Of a DNA stretch of 64,000 nt, positions 9,301-16,844 are shown in pieces; positions within the stretch are counted from its first letter, which is position 1; every line of letters begins with the position of its first letter. A model generated the notes under the pieces. The model had not been told where the DNA came from, did not search any database, and worked only from the letters and a program-made list of their open reading frames with translations. This stretch comes from Diaphorobacter aerolatus (GTDB lineage: Bacteria; Pseudomonadota; Gammaproteobacteria; Burkholderiales; Burkholderiaceae_C), in NCBI RefSeq assembly GCF_014489535.1, contig NZ_CP060783.1, forward strand, positions 1,178,001-1,242,000, written 5' to 3'. A program made the position numbers and the translations under genes.

Positions 9301-9922
9301 CGTTGTCCGTGAGCGAGGCCCTGACGTTGCTGAGTTCCGTCGCATCGGTGAGTACCGTATTGACCGACGAGCGGCCTGGCATTTGCAGCGAGCCCGTCCC
9401 CAGCAGCACATTGGCCTTGGCACCGAGCGCATCCACATTGCTTGCGCGATTGCCCTGAACCAGCAGTTGGGTGGAGCTCAAGGGCTTGCGTCCCTCACCG
9501 CTTGCGACCAGCACCATGTTGGCCGACGCCGCGCCGCCGAACGCGTTCACGAATCCGGTGACCTGATTGCCCAGCACCTGGAGCTGCGAGTTCTTCATCT
9601 GCATCGCAGCCACACCAATGCCGTTGGCCTGCGCGGTACCGACCAGATCGATGTTCATGCCCACATTGGCAAGCAGGGAGCCCTTGAAGCCCGAGCCTGT
9701 CACCGTTGCCGGGGATTTGTTGCCAAGCACCAATGCCTGGCTGCTGGAATCCATCTCGGTTCCAGCGCTGTTCTTGTGCCAACCGAGGCCGGTCAGCATC
9801 GATTCCTGCGCAACCGCCTGCGGCGCGCCCACTACCGAAGCGCCCAACAGGCCCAAAGCGATCCAGTGCTGCTGTGTCTTTCGCTTTTTCTTGCTCACGC
9901 CAAGCCCTTCGAAAAATTCCAT
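6326..9922 (-). CDS. Giant exported beta-repeat protein (fibre or adhesin)
   Basis: A 1198-residue protein with no Cys in the mature region. The start is ATG 9922, or the GTG at 9898 that begins VSKKKRK. The signal peptide ends near AVAQ (residue 38-39). Almost all the rest is imperfect repeats: a strand ending in GN or NN, Ala, about 8 residues, GG-x-A-x-ANS-V/L, then a variable turn. Repeats are 45-60 residues long in the first three quarters and about 25 in the last quarter (TILGNQGSASRGGTINSV type). Regular Asn, Gly and Val/Ile spacing suggests a beta-solenoid or amyloid-like stack. No C-terminal barrel is present, so export probably depends on the CsgG-like pore encoded just downstream. 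Confidence 0.8.
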   Translation of the reverse strand: MEFFEGLGVSKKKRKTQQHWIALGLLGASVVGAPQAVAQESMLTGLGWHKNSAGTEMDSSSQALVLGNKSPATVTGSGFKGSLLANVGMNIDLVGTAQANGIGVAAMQMKNSQLQVLGNQVTGFVNAFGGAASANMVLVASGEGRKPLSSTQLLVQGNRASNVDALGAKANVLLGTGSLQMPGRSSVNTVLTDATELSNVRASLTDNEASNVTSIGGSALANALTAARSTIKDSQVLSTSNHAKEIRAGGGSAGIGRGTIAQVNLTGVAAANTAAIASSELRNAQLTLADNRAENMTTTGGSALANSVSFTDHRLGGSGYQASLTSNEARNVNAWGGEGSILGGALAEVRVSAAALANAISVQKGELTNRPVHGVDNNRASDVVATGGGAAANSIWLDNATVKGGQIQITDNTAHQIRTTGMSGSVGAGIVASADRNGRALGNTAAMDRQSTVDQSRVTVTGNTSTNVTGLGGMAAANSLAVTEGRVNKTTVTLANNEARNVQSKGGSASVGAGLLYSTSQDSVALANSLSVGGSQLDAKNLYIVGNNASNLNARGGTLMANSVALESGGATAAQLSANGAIVNNTANNMSTTAKSTSGAGGLVSNSSNARAAANSLVLHEDVHMDTASPWAISTNTANGVHAGGGTALVNALAAYRGARIQSSPVTILGNTGENISTGGGASQALGMGSKTNGILAANSVYMEGPDSVSLRSTPVQITANTARQLSAKGGRMNANAVAVNGSGKVQSSTLNVIGNTATNLRSEGEEKTLIGHAIDKGVGQANANAIQVLASLRGATFQLVGNTADNLSATKGLAAANSIVQDDGADMNALNAMVIGNHSSQTSASNGKTALANSIAAEGSSSIKGSSIQVFANRGGARAESGDAVANSVRSRKGGSVSASSVTVAGNNGSSEKGAVNSVDTEGSVRASSITILGNQGSASRGGTINSVTGRGSITGGQIAILGNRGSASDGTANSVTVDGSVGASSITILGNHGTTNGGGTVNSVTGSGSIKASQILIAANSGSARGGGTVNSVSNKGSIAAANITLIGNQGSATGGGTVNSVENKGQLSGMVVIAGNRGSATMGGKVNSLINDGVMTGAVVIAGNQGRSVAGGVSNSVINKGVITGAVTIVGNNTASAAGITSGSVRNIGGAVTGVVGVAGNAAFAANPGYTYVTPSVGVVNNSVTVVPAFNIVSN
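6380..9790 (-). repeat. Coding repeat array of the 1198-aa protein
   Basis: About 25 degenerate in-frame repeats encode the solenoid. The protein repeat is much better conserved than the DNA, so this is an old protein-level repeat under selection, not a recent tandem expansion. The 3' quarter (about 6430-7250) uses a short period of 24-27 codons. The 5' part uses a longer and more variable one. Confidence 0.7.
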
Positions 9923-10034
9923 GAAGCCCTTGCACGGGCCGTTTCAAAGCCATTCGCTGCGCGGTGGACGAGAGTGGTGTGGGAGCGCCTTCAAGCGGCT
10001 GCTCCCACACGCCTCTACCTGGTCCCAGGCGCCA

Positions 10035-10394
10035 TCAGTTGATGTTGACGCTGTTGACGTTGGCAGTGCCGCCAATCGCCGTGACCCTGTTGGCCTCATT
10101 GCCGATGACGTTGATTTCCGAGTTGTGAACCTTGGAGCCGGTGATGTTCACGCTGTTGACGTTGGCCACGCCGTCGAGGGTGACGTCAGCGACCTTGATG
10201 CTCGCCTTGCCGCCACCTGCGGTGATGTCGTTCGCCTTGTTGTTCAGCACGTTGATCTTGCTGTTGAAAATCTCCGAGCCGGTCGAGGCTTTACCCGAAG
10301 CCAGGCCGGGAATCGTGATGTTTCCGCTATCGGCAAATGCCGCGCCACAAGACATGGCCAAGAATGCAATAGCAGTGGTAGCAATCTTTCGCAT
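10035..10394 (-). CDS. Small exported repeat protein (candidate major subunit)
   Basis: A 119-residue protein behind a good ribosome site (AAAGGA). The signal peptide ends near AFA-DSG. The mature 98 residues are essentially two copies of the repeat found in the giant protein (NSKINVLNNKANDITAGGG and NSEINVIGNEANRVTAIGG, each followed by ANVNSVNI-type strands). As first gene of the operon, small, signal-bearing and repeat-only, it resembles a curlin-type subunit exported by the CsgG-like pore. That role is inferred. The gap of 112 bases to the giant gene has no obvious terminator. Confidence 0.75.
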   Translation of the reverse strand: MRKIATTAIAFLAMSCGAAFADSGNITIPGLASGKASTGSEIFNSKINVLNNKANDITAGGGKASIKVADVTLDGVANVNSVNITGSKVHNSEINVIGNEANRVTAIGGTANVNSVNIN

Positions 10395-10854
10395 TTTCAG
10401 GATCCTTTGGGAAGTTGAAGTTGAATCGAAAAGCAGCCTTTGCGGCTTGCAGGCGGATTCTTAACGATTGAATATCCTGTGGAAGTAAGAAAGCGTTCTC
10501 CCAAATCGTGGAGTCCAGCGGTCCAATATCGCGCTCTCACCCCAAGAGAAATGAGGCCATTAGGGAATTCGCCTACAAGAACTCGCGAATGCTATCAAAC
10601 TTACAACTCCATAACGGTATTTACAACAAGCGAAGAAGTAAATGAATTGCAAGGAAAATCAAACACTTCATAACAAAGAAGCTGCGGCTTCTACTGCCTA
10701 ATCGCATTTGTTCGAACGGTTTCCAGCCAGATCGAGTGAATTTTCCAGAGGCGACATCCCTGTATTTTCAAATGATGAAATGGAAATTTCGCCATGGATT
10801 CAGCGAAAATCATTCATTCAAATTTCATTTAAATGTCATACGACTTTAATATTC
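10395..10854. promoter_or_regulatory. AT-rich divergent intergenic region
   Basis: This 460-base region separates the secretion operon (leftward) from a lipoprotein gene (rightward). It is clearly more AT-rich than its surroundings, especially at 10740-10860, and holds no convincing gene. It must contain the promoters of both directions. I cannot pick -35/-10 boxes with confidence. Such a long AT-rich divergent region would suit regulator or H-NS-like binding. Confidence 0.45.
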
Positions 10855-11469
10855 ATGCGATATATAGACAATAAAGCGCTTTCCATAATCGCCGCGATAT
10901 TCACCCTGACCGCCTGCTCGCCCCAATCGACTTCGATGTCCGGAATCAGTTTCCCGGAGGACGCCAAGATTGCCGAGGCGCTTCAGACGCAGCTCAAGAA
11001 CGATCCCAACAGCGCGACGGCTCGTGAACTGGTGCGTACACTGGGTGGCGAAAAGGGTTCGCTCAAGTTCCTGATCAAGGACGTGATCTATCGCCAGGGC
11101 GCATACGAGGTGCATTACGACGCCGCCTTGGTGATGGGGCAGGCCGGGACGGACAGCCTGAAGGCGCTCTACGCCGGGATGGTTCCCGAAGCCGACCGCA
11201 CCAGGCTCACGCCGGATACCCGGGAGACCTACGAAGCGTGGCTGAAAAACCAGGCCGAAACGCTTCAGAAAGACCCGGCCCGCAAGGCTGCGGGCGATGC
11301 GCTCGCAAGCACCGTCGAGCTGCTGAACCAGTGTTACCAGGACGCTAAGCCGGGCGCGGAAATACCGGTCATGCAGGGCCTTGGTGCGCTTCTGTCACCT
11401 GCGCGCAGCGGCCTCTACGCCGAGAAGCTGCCTCGCGCGGACATCACCGTGCGCTGCCTGCCGATGTAA
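10855..11469 (+). CDS. Lipoprotein of unknown function
   Basis: Start ATG 10855 is chosen because it gives a proper lipoprotein signal (MRYIDNK, hydrophobic core, lipobox LTAC with Cys about residue 20); upstream in-frame ATGs would bury it. The 204-residue product is mostly helical, with residues 30-130 showing an LxxxL pattern and a segment GAYEVHYDAALVMG. Two further Cys near residues 165 and 202 could form a disulfide. It is divergent to the CsgG-like operon. I do not recognise the family. Confidence 0.75.
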   Translation: MRYIDNKALSIIAAIFTLTACSPQSTSMSGISFPEDAKIAEALQTQLKNDPNSATARELVRTLGGEKGSLKFLIKDVIYRQGAYEVHYDAALVMGQAGTDSLKALYAGMVPEADRTRLTPDTRETYEAWLKNQAETLQKDPARKAAGDALASTVELLNQCYQDAKPGAEIPVMQGLGALLSPARSGLYAEKLPRADITVRCLPM

Positions 11470-11497
11470 GGATTTCGCTGGGCGTTGGCCCGGCGTG

Positions 11498-12352
11498 CTA
11501 CTTGCCCACCAGATCGTTGAGCCGCGCTGCCTCGAAGTTTTCGCGCTTGGCGGCGTCGCACGGCACGCAGTCGCCGACTTCTTTGGGCGCGGCCGTGCTG
11601 AGCTTTTCGATGCTCTGCCACAGCAAGGCAATCTGGCGCTCCTGCGCGGCGGTGTGCTCGATCAGGCCGCGCATGGCCTGCGCAAGCGGATCGTCCTGTT
11701 GATGTTCGATGCCGTAGGCGGAAAACGGCGCGGGACTGGTGGACGGCATCGCCGACGCGCCGGAACCCGCGCCCGGCAGCGGTGCCGCCTGTTCGGGCAT
11801 CGGGGACGCGTCGGTGACGTCCGCGCTCTGCCCTGCTTTGGACGGAATGATGCGCGCCGGTATGCCTACGGCGGTCGCGCCTGCAGGCACGGGCTTGATG
11901 ACCACGGCGTTGCTGCCGATCTTGGCGCCGTCGCCGACCTCGAAACCGCCGAGCACCTTGGCACCGGCGCTGACCACCACGTCCCTGCCCAGCGTCGGGT
12001 GGCGCTTTTCGCCCTTGTACAGCGAGGTGCCGCCCAGCGTCACGCCCTGATAGATCGTGCAGCCATCGCCGATCTCGGCGGTCTCGCCGACGACCACGCC
12101 CATGGCGTGATCAAAGAACACCCGGTTGCCGATCTTCGCGCCCGGGTGAATCTCGATGCCGGTCAGCCAGCGTCCGATGTGCGAGATGAAGCGACCCAGC
12201 CATTTGAGGCCGTGATTCCAGCACCAGTGCGCGAGTCGGTGCAGCCAGATGGCATGCAGGCCCGGGTAACAGGTGATCACTTCCCAGGTACTGCGGGCAG
12301 CCGGGTCGCGCTCGAGGATGCACTGGATGTCGGATCGCAGGCGGTCAAACAT
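11498..12352 (-). CDS. cysE: Serine O-acetyltransferase
   Basis: A 284-residue protein catalysing acetyl transfer from acetyl-CoA to L-serine, the first step of cysteine synthesis. The N-terminal helical domain ([20 protein letters not shown]) is followed by a left-handed beta-helix of hexapeptide repeats, with the catalytic-loop region [18 protein letters not shown] and the typical [19 protein letters not shown] motif. The beta-helix ends near residue 180. The remaining 100 residues form a longer, Ala/Pro-rich tail than usual with a helical end, so the extreme C-terminus that regulates binding of O-acetylserine sulfhydrylase may differ. The gene is expressed divergently from nothing close, with trmJ upstream on the same strand. 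Confidence 0.95.
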   Translation of the reverse strand: MFDRLRSDIQCILERDPAARSTWEVITCYPGLHAIWLHRLAHWCWNHGLKWLGRFISHIGRWLTGIEIHPGAKIGNRVFFDHAMGVVVGETAEIGDGCTIYQGVTLGGTSLYKGEKRHPTLGRDVVVSAGAKVLGGFEVGDGAKIGSNAVVIKPVPAGATAVGIPARIIPSKAGQSADVTDASPMPEQAAPLPGAGSGASAMPSTSPAPFSAYGIEHQQDDPLAQAMRGLIEHTAAQERQIALLWQSIEKLSTAAPKEVGDCVPCDAAKRENFEAARLNDLVGK

Positions 12353-12391
12353 GAAGATGAACTATCTATATTCGTTTTTGGGAATTGGAGT

Positions 12392-13159
12392 CTAGCGTTT
12401 TGGCTGTGCGCACCGGATCATCGCCTTGGCAACACCGCGAAGGATGTGGATTTCCTCGGGGGTGAGTTGCGCGCGATTGAAAAGCTGGTTCAGACGCGGC
12501 ATGAGCTTCTTGGGCGCGGCCGGGTCGAGAAAGCCGATCTCGGAGAGCGCCTGCTCCCAGTGGTCGAGCATGCCCGCCACCTGAGCCGCATCGGCGCGGT
12601 CGGCGGGCGCCGTGGCCTCCTGCACCTCGTAGCCGCCAAGCGCCTGCCGCCAGTCATAGGCCACGACCTGCACCGCCGAGGCCAGGTTCAGCGAGCCGAA
12701 TTGAGGATTCGTCGGAATCGACAGCGCAACGTTGCAGCGGTAGACGTCGTCGTTGGACATGCCAAAGCGCTCGCAGCCAAACAGGAACGCGACGCCGGTT
12801 TCGTTGAATGCGGCAGCAGCCTCGGCATCCGGCGCCTGCGAGAGCCTGCCGTTCACCAGCAGTTCGAAATGCTCTCGTGGCGTGCGCGTGGGCGGACCAA
12901 AGTCGCGCGGGGTCATCGCGGTCGCGCAGAGGTGACTGATGCCGTCGAGCGCCTCGTCCAGCGTCTCGACGATGCGGCAGTTCTCCAGCACGTCCAGCGC
13001 CCCGCTCGCGCGCTGAACGGTTTCTTCCTTGCGCAGCACGTTCGGCCAACGCGGAGCCACCAGCACCAGGTCATCGAACCCCATGGTCTTGAGCGCGCGG
13101 GCGGCCGCGCCGACATTGCCTGCATGGCTGGTGTTGATGAGGATGAAGCGGGTTTTCAT
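12392..13159 (-). CDS. trmJ: tRNA (cytidine/uridine-2'-O-)-methyltransferase TrmJ
   Basis: A 255-residue SPOUT-family RNA methyltransferase starting at ATG 13159 (MKTRFILINTSHAGN). The knotted-domain signatures are present: NTSHAGNVGAAARALKTMG near the start, LFGCERFGMSNDDV in the middle and LSIPTNPQFGSLNLASAVQ late. These bind S-adenosylmethionine. The C-terminal extension after residue 165 is typical of TrmJ, which modifies position 32 of the tRNA anticodon loop. Placement next to cysE and suhB is common in Burkholderiales. Confidence 0.93.
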   Translation of the reverse strand: MKTRFILINTSHAGNVGAAARALKTMGFDDLVLVAPRWPNVLRKEETVQRASGALDVLENCRIVETLDEALDGISHLCATAMTPRDFGPPTRTPREHFELLVNGRLSQAPDAEAAAAFNETGVAFLFGCERFGMSNDDVYRCNVALSIPTNPQFGSLNLASAVQVVAYDWRQALGGYEVQEATAPADRADAAQVAGMLDHWEQALSEIGFLDPAAPKKLMPRLNQLFNRAQLTPEEIHILRGVAKAMIRCAQPKR

Positions 13160-13248
13160 GGCAGACAGGCGAATCGGGCGTGCGGCGACGCGAAGCCCTC
13201 GATTGTCGCCGCTTTGAACGCCTGACGAAAACTCGCGGGACCGAATCG

Positions 13249-14292
13249 CTATGCGGCAACGGCAGCGGCGCTCACCCGCGCACGTCGGCGTGCGCGCCAC
13301 GTCCGCAGCAACAGCCACACGGGCAAGAGCAACACGCCCAGCACCACCAGCCAGGGCAGCAGCGCTGCCACGCCGATCACCATGGTCTGCGCGCTGCCGG
13401 TCAGCGCATTCCATGCGCCTGTCCAGGTCTGCAACCACGGGCTGTAGGTACCCGACAGGACGACCCGTTGGGGCTGAAACTGCATCTGCACGAACTGTTT
13501 GACGGTCTCCTTTTCCAGCAGCTTGCGCTGGGTCTGCGCGGCATCGATCTCGGCCTGCACCTGCGAGAGCGTGTCACGGATTTCCATCAGGTCGCTCAGC
13601 TTGCGCTTGACGTCGCGCTCGCGCAGCAGCTCGCGCAGGGAGTCGCGGTATTCGGTGCGGTTCTTGATTCGCGCCTCCACGTCGATCACTTCGCCCGTCT
13701 TGTCTTCGCTCGAAGTCTGGTGCTGGAGCACCTTGGCCGTGCTGCCGAGCGCATCGGTCAGCATTGCGAAATCACGCGGATTGACGCGCATGGTCAGATA
13801 GGCCGAACCCGCGGAATGCGAGGTTTCGCGCTGCAGCGCCGATGCTTCGACCTGACAGTCAAGCTGCTCGCAACGCGCCTTGACCGCGCCCCAAAGCCCC
13901 GCGAGATCGGCAGCCGGTGCCTCGATCTGCAGGTGATGGCGAACGGCCAGAAACCGTTGCACTTCGTCAGCGCTCGTGGGTGACGACGTCGCGGTGAGCG
14001 ACGCGGGCGCAGGTGCGGGTGCGGGCACCGCTTCGGCCATGCGCCTGCGGACGTCGCCACCCGCAGCCATTTTCTGCGTCATCTGCGCCACTTGCTCCGC
14101 GCCGCGCGCGTCCACCTCGACAGCCGCCGGGGAATCGTTGCCATCCTGCGGCGAACAGGCCGCAAGCAACGCCCCCGCCACCAACACACCGAACCCGGCG
14201 CGCGCGAGGGACTGCCAACGCGCAGAAACGCCTGCACGAACGGATGAGATCACTGAATCATCAGGACCATGAACGGTGGGTTGCTTGCACAT
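13249..14292 (-). CDS. DUF4349-type lipoprotein
   Basis: A 347-residue protein with a lipobox (LLAAC, Cys about residue 46). The ATG at 14292 gives a long n-region; a GTG at 14253 would give a more standard signal. Residues 100-200 form an alpha/beta domain (YLTMRVNPRDFAMLTDAL), then comes a coiled coil (VDVEARIKNRTEYRDSLRELL onward). A strong transmembrane segment near residues 305-330 is followed by a basic tail. This order is that of DUF4349 proteins, whose role is unknown. It is divergent from suhB. Confidence 0.8.
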   Translation of the reverse strand: MCKQPTVHGPDDSVISSVRAGVSARWQSLARAGFGVLVAGALLAACSPQDGNDSPAAVEVDARGAEQVAQMTQKMAAGGDVRRRMAEAVPAPAPAPASLTATSSPTSADEVQRFLAVRHHLQIEAPAADLAGLWGAVKARCEQLDCQVEASALQRETSHSAGSAYLTMRVNPRDFAMLTDALGSTAKVLQHQTSSEDKTGEVIDVEARIKNRTEYRDSLRELLRERDVKRKLSDLMEIRDTLSQVQAEIDAAQTQRKLLEKETVKQFVQMQFQPQRVVLSGTYSPWLQTWTGAWNALTGSAQTMVIGVAALLPWLVVLGVLLLPVWLLLRTWRARRRARVSAAAVAA

Positions 14293-14381
14293 GAAGTTTT
14301 CTCCGGATCACCACAATTGGTACCCACTGAATCGTGGCGTCGGCAGAAACGGGGTGATTGGCTTACAAAAAAACACAAGCA

Positions 14382-14409
14382 TGCAAAAGTCGGCGAACCA
14401 CGCTAGAAT
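14382..14409 (+). promoter_or_regulatory. Possible suhB promoter
   Basis: A TAGAAT -10-like box at 14404-14409 has a weak TGCAAA box 16 bases upstream (14382-14387) and lies about 70 bases before the suhB ATG. The -35 match is poor, so this is tentative. Confidence 0.3.
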
Positions 14410-14481
14410 TCGCCCTTTCGCGCGCCCGCATCGCCGGACGCTACACGGCAAATCTCGCCGAGTCGCTCCTCATCACAATCC

Positions 14482-15421
14482 ATGTCGTCCTCCAATCTGC
14501 ACCCCATGCTTAACGTGGCCATCAAGGCTGCGCGCGCCGCTGGCGCCATCATCAACCGCGCCGCCCTCGACGTCGAGGCAGTGCGCGTCTCCCAGAAACA
14601 GATCAATGATTTTGTGACCGAGGTCGACGTGGCGAGCGAGCGCGCCATCATCGAAACCCTTCTCACGGCCTATCCGCAGCACGGCATCCTGGCCGAGGAA
14701 TCGGGCCGCGAGCATGGCTCCCAAACGTCCGAATACGTGTGGATCATCGATCCGCTGGACGGCACCACCAATTTCATCCACGGCTTTCCCGTCTACTGCA
14801 TCAGCATCGCTCTCGCGGTGCGCGGCAAGATCGAACAGGCCGTGATCTACGACCCACGCGCAACGACCTGTTCACCGCCACCAAGGGCCGTGGCGCGTTC
14901 CTCAACGAGCGCCGCATCCGCGTGAGCAAGCGCACGCGCATGAACGAATGCCTGATCTCCACGGGCTTTCCATTCCGCCCGGGCGACAACTTCCAGAACT
15001 ATCTGGCGCTCATGGGCGACGTGATGCAGCGCTGCGCCGGCCTGCGCCGCCCGGTGCCGCCGCGCTCGACCTGGCCTACGTGGCAGCGGGCTTCACCGAC
15101 GCCTTCTTTGAAACCGGCCTGTCGATCTGGGATGTGGCCGCAGGCTCGCTGCTGGTGACCGAGGCCGGTGGCCTGGTCGGCAATTTCACGGGCGAGGCCG
15201 ACTTCCTCGAACAACGTGAATGCCTCGCGGGCAATCCGCGCATCTACGGTCAGATGGTCGCGATCGTCGGCAAGCACAGCAAGTTCGCCAGCGCTGGCGA
15301 GAAGGCCGCGCTGCGCCAGGCGGGCATCGATGCCGACAACGCAGTGAGCCTTGCACAGGCAGAGGTGGATGCTGACGCCAATGCCGACTCCGTCGCGGGC
15401 GACACGCAGAACCGGCCCTGA
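14482..15421 (+). CDS. suhB: Inositol-1-monophosphatase SuhB (two frameshifts)
   Basis: The N-terminal 130 residues read well: VTEVDVASE and [17 protein letters not shown], the Mg-binding DPLDGT motif of the inositol monophosphatase fold. The frame then breaks at about 14852 (DP-TRNDLF needs one more C in a CCC run) and at about 15050 ([12 protein letters not shown] needs one more G or C). With both restored the protein is 313 residues and includes [15 protein letters not shown], which carries the second metal ligand. SuhB dephosphorylates inositol phosphates and in bacteria also joins rRNA transcription antitermination complexes. The restored sequence is highly conserved, which argues for sequencing error. 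Confidence 0.9.
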
Positions 15422-15435
15422 GCGGGCCGCCTCAG

Positions 15436-16605
15436 TCAGCGCTGCCTGAGCTTGCGGTACACCGTGGCGCGGCTGATGCCCAGCGTGCGCGCGGCCTGCG
15501 CCACGTTGCCGCGCGCATCGGCCACTGCCCGGTGCACCATGGCAAGCTCCGCATCCTTGAGCGGCATGGAATGCCCGACACCGCGCCCGCGCTGCTGCGC
15601 AAGACTCGCGGCGCACGCCATGTCCGGCCCTTCAAGCTGCGCCTGCACCTGAACGCGCAGCCCGGACCATAGCGGCACTTCCATGACGCCCTTGCCGTTC
15701 CTCGCTCGCGTTGCCGCATCGAACAGCGACTGCACGGGTATCGCGAACAGCTCATCGCTGTGCACTGCACCGCGTCCCGCCACGAGTTGCGTGAGAATCT
15801 GGCGCGCCACGGGGTTGGCGGCAGTCACGCAGCCGTCTTCATCGAGGCATAGCAGCCCGTCGCGGTGACCATCGCCGAGCTGGCCCGGCCAGTTCAGTCG
15901 CAGCAGCAGCCGGTGTGGCGTTTGCAGCGTGAGCGCATTTTCTATGTTGCGAGCGGCGCGCGCGATCAGGTGCCGCAGTTCGGGGCGCTCCAGCGCCTCC
16001 ACACCCGCGAGGGACAGCGTACCCACGCACTCGCCCGCAGCCCCGTAGATCGGCGCACCGGCGCAGCTGTACACCGAGGTGTCTCGATAGAAATGCTCGC
16101 CGCGATGCAGCCACACGGCGCGCCGCTCCGACAGCGCGGCACTGATCGCCGAGGTCCCGATGCTGCGCTCCGACAGGTTGACGCCCACGCGCGCGATGGC
16201 GACGGCGCGCGGATCCGCAGCGTCGATGGCACCGGCGATATCGATCAGCACGCCGCGCGCATCGGTCAGGATCGCGAAAAAGCGCGTGCTGGCGACCGTG
16301 CGACCGAGTTCCGCCAGCGCCGGACGGGCCGCTCGCAGCAGCGCGCGTTGGGTCTCCTGCGCGCTGCGCGCAAACTGCGCCGTCACGACGTCGAATTCAA
16401 CGTGGTGATGCGGCCGTTGGCCCTGCGCAAGACAGCGCCGCCATGAGCGCTCTATCCACTCGCTGTCCGGGCGCAGGTGCAGTGCACCAGCGTGACAGGC
16501 ATCGCCCGCGTGGCGGTGCCGTTCGCGCTCGTCAAACACTACCGAGCGCGCACGCTGAATTTGCTGCAGGCGCTGTTCGGCGAACAGATCGTGTTGGCTA
16601 CGCAT
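15436..16605 (-). CDS. AcoR-like regulator lacking the AAA+ domain
   Basis: ATG 16605 starts MRSQHDLFAEQRLQ; a longer frame begins at 16743 but has no conserved content. Order in 389 residues: an N-terminal part with ERSWRRC (typical of the AcoR/DhaR family), a GAF-type sensor domain at about 70-215 (NLSERSIGTSAISAAL, CAGAPIYGAAGECVGTLSLAG), a PAS-like segment, and a C-terminal Fis-type helix-turn-helix (GNVAQAARTLGISRATVYRKL). The central sigma-54-activating AAA+ domain is absent, so it cannot open sigma-54 promoters itself. It is divergent from the XdhC-like gene and may control it. Confidence 0.85.
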   Translation of the reverse strand: MRSQHDLFAEQRLQQIQRARSVVFDERERHRHAGDACHAGALHLRPDSEWIERSWRRCLAQGQRPHHHVEFDVVTAQFARSAQETQRALLRAARPALAELGRTVASTRFFAILTDARGVLIDIAGAIDAADPRAVAIARVGVNLSERSIGTSAISAALSERRAVWLHRGEHFYRDTSVYSCAGAPIYGAAGECVGTLSLAGVEALERPELRHLIARAARNIENALTLQTPHRLLLRLNWPGQLGDGHRDGLLCLDEDGCVTAANPVARQILTQLVAGRGAVHSDELFAIPVQSLFDAATRARNGKGVMEVPLWSGLRVQVQAQLEGPDMACAASLAQQRGRGVGHSMPLKDAELAMVHRAVADARGNVAQAARTLGISRATVYRKLRQR

Positions 16606-16844
16606 GGGGGTGGCTCGCGGCGAAGAATCCGAAAAAGCATCTGCACCAGAGCGTGTGGCCGCGCTGGCGAAATGATTCCATTCATTGAAAAATACTCGAG
16701 AGGCAAAGGCGGGACGAAAAGGTTCCGACACCCCCTTTTGCACGCAAAGCGGATCACCGTTATAGATGCTCGTTCGGCAGTCCGGGATTCTAAGTGCGCC
16801 GGGACAAGATCGGCTGGCAGCGAGGGACTTTATCTCGCAGCAAA

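Noticed and set aside
6380..9790. Periodic sequence that could suggest a CRISPR array or tandem DNA repeats
   Set aside because: The period is in the protein and the DNA copies are degenerate and in frame; no fixed direct repeat with unique spacers exists.
6326..9922. The 1198-aa protein as an autotransporter or type I secretion substrate
   Set aside because: No C-terminal beta-barrel, no RTX nonapeptides and no neighbouring TolC/ABC genes, while a CsgG-like pore lies next to it.
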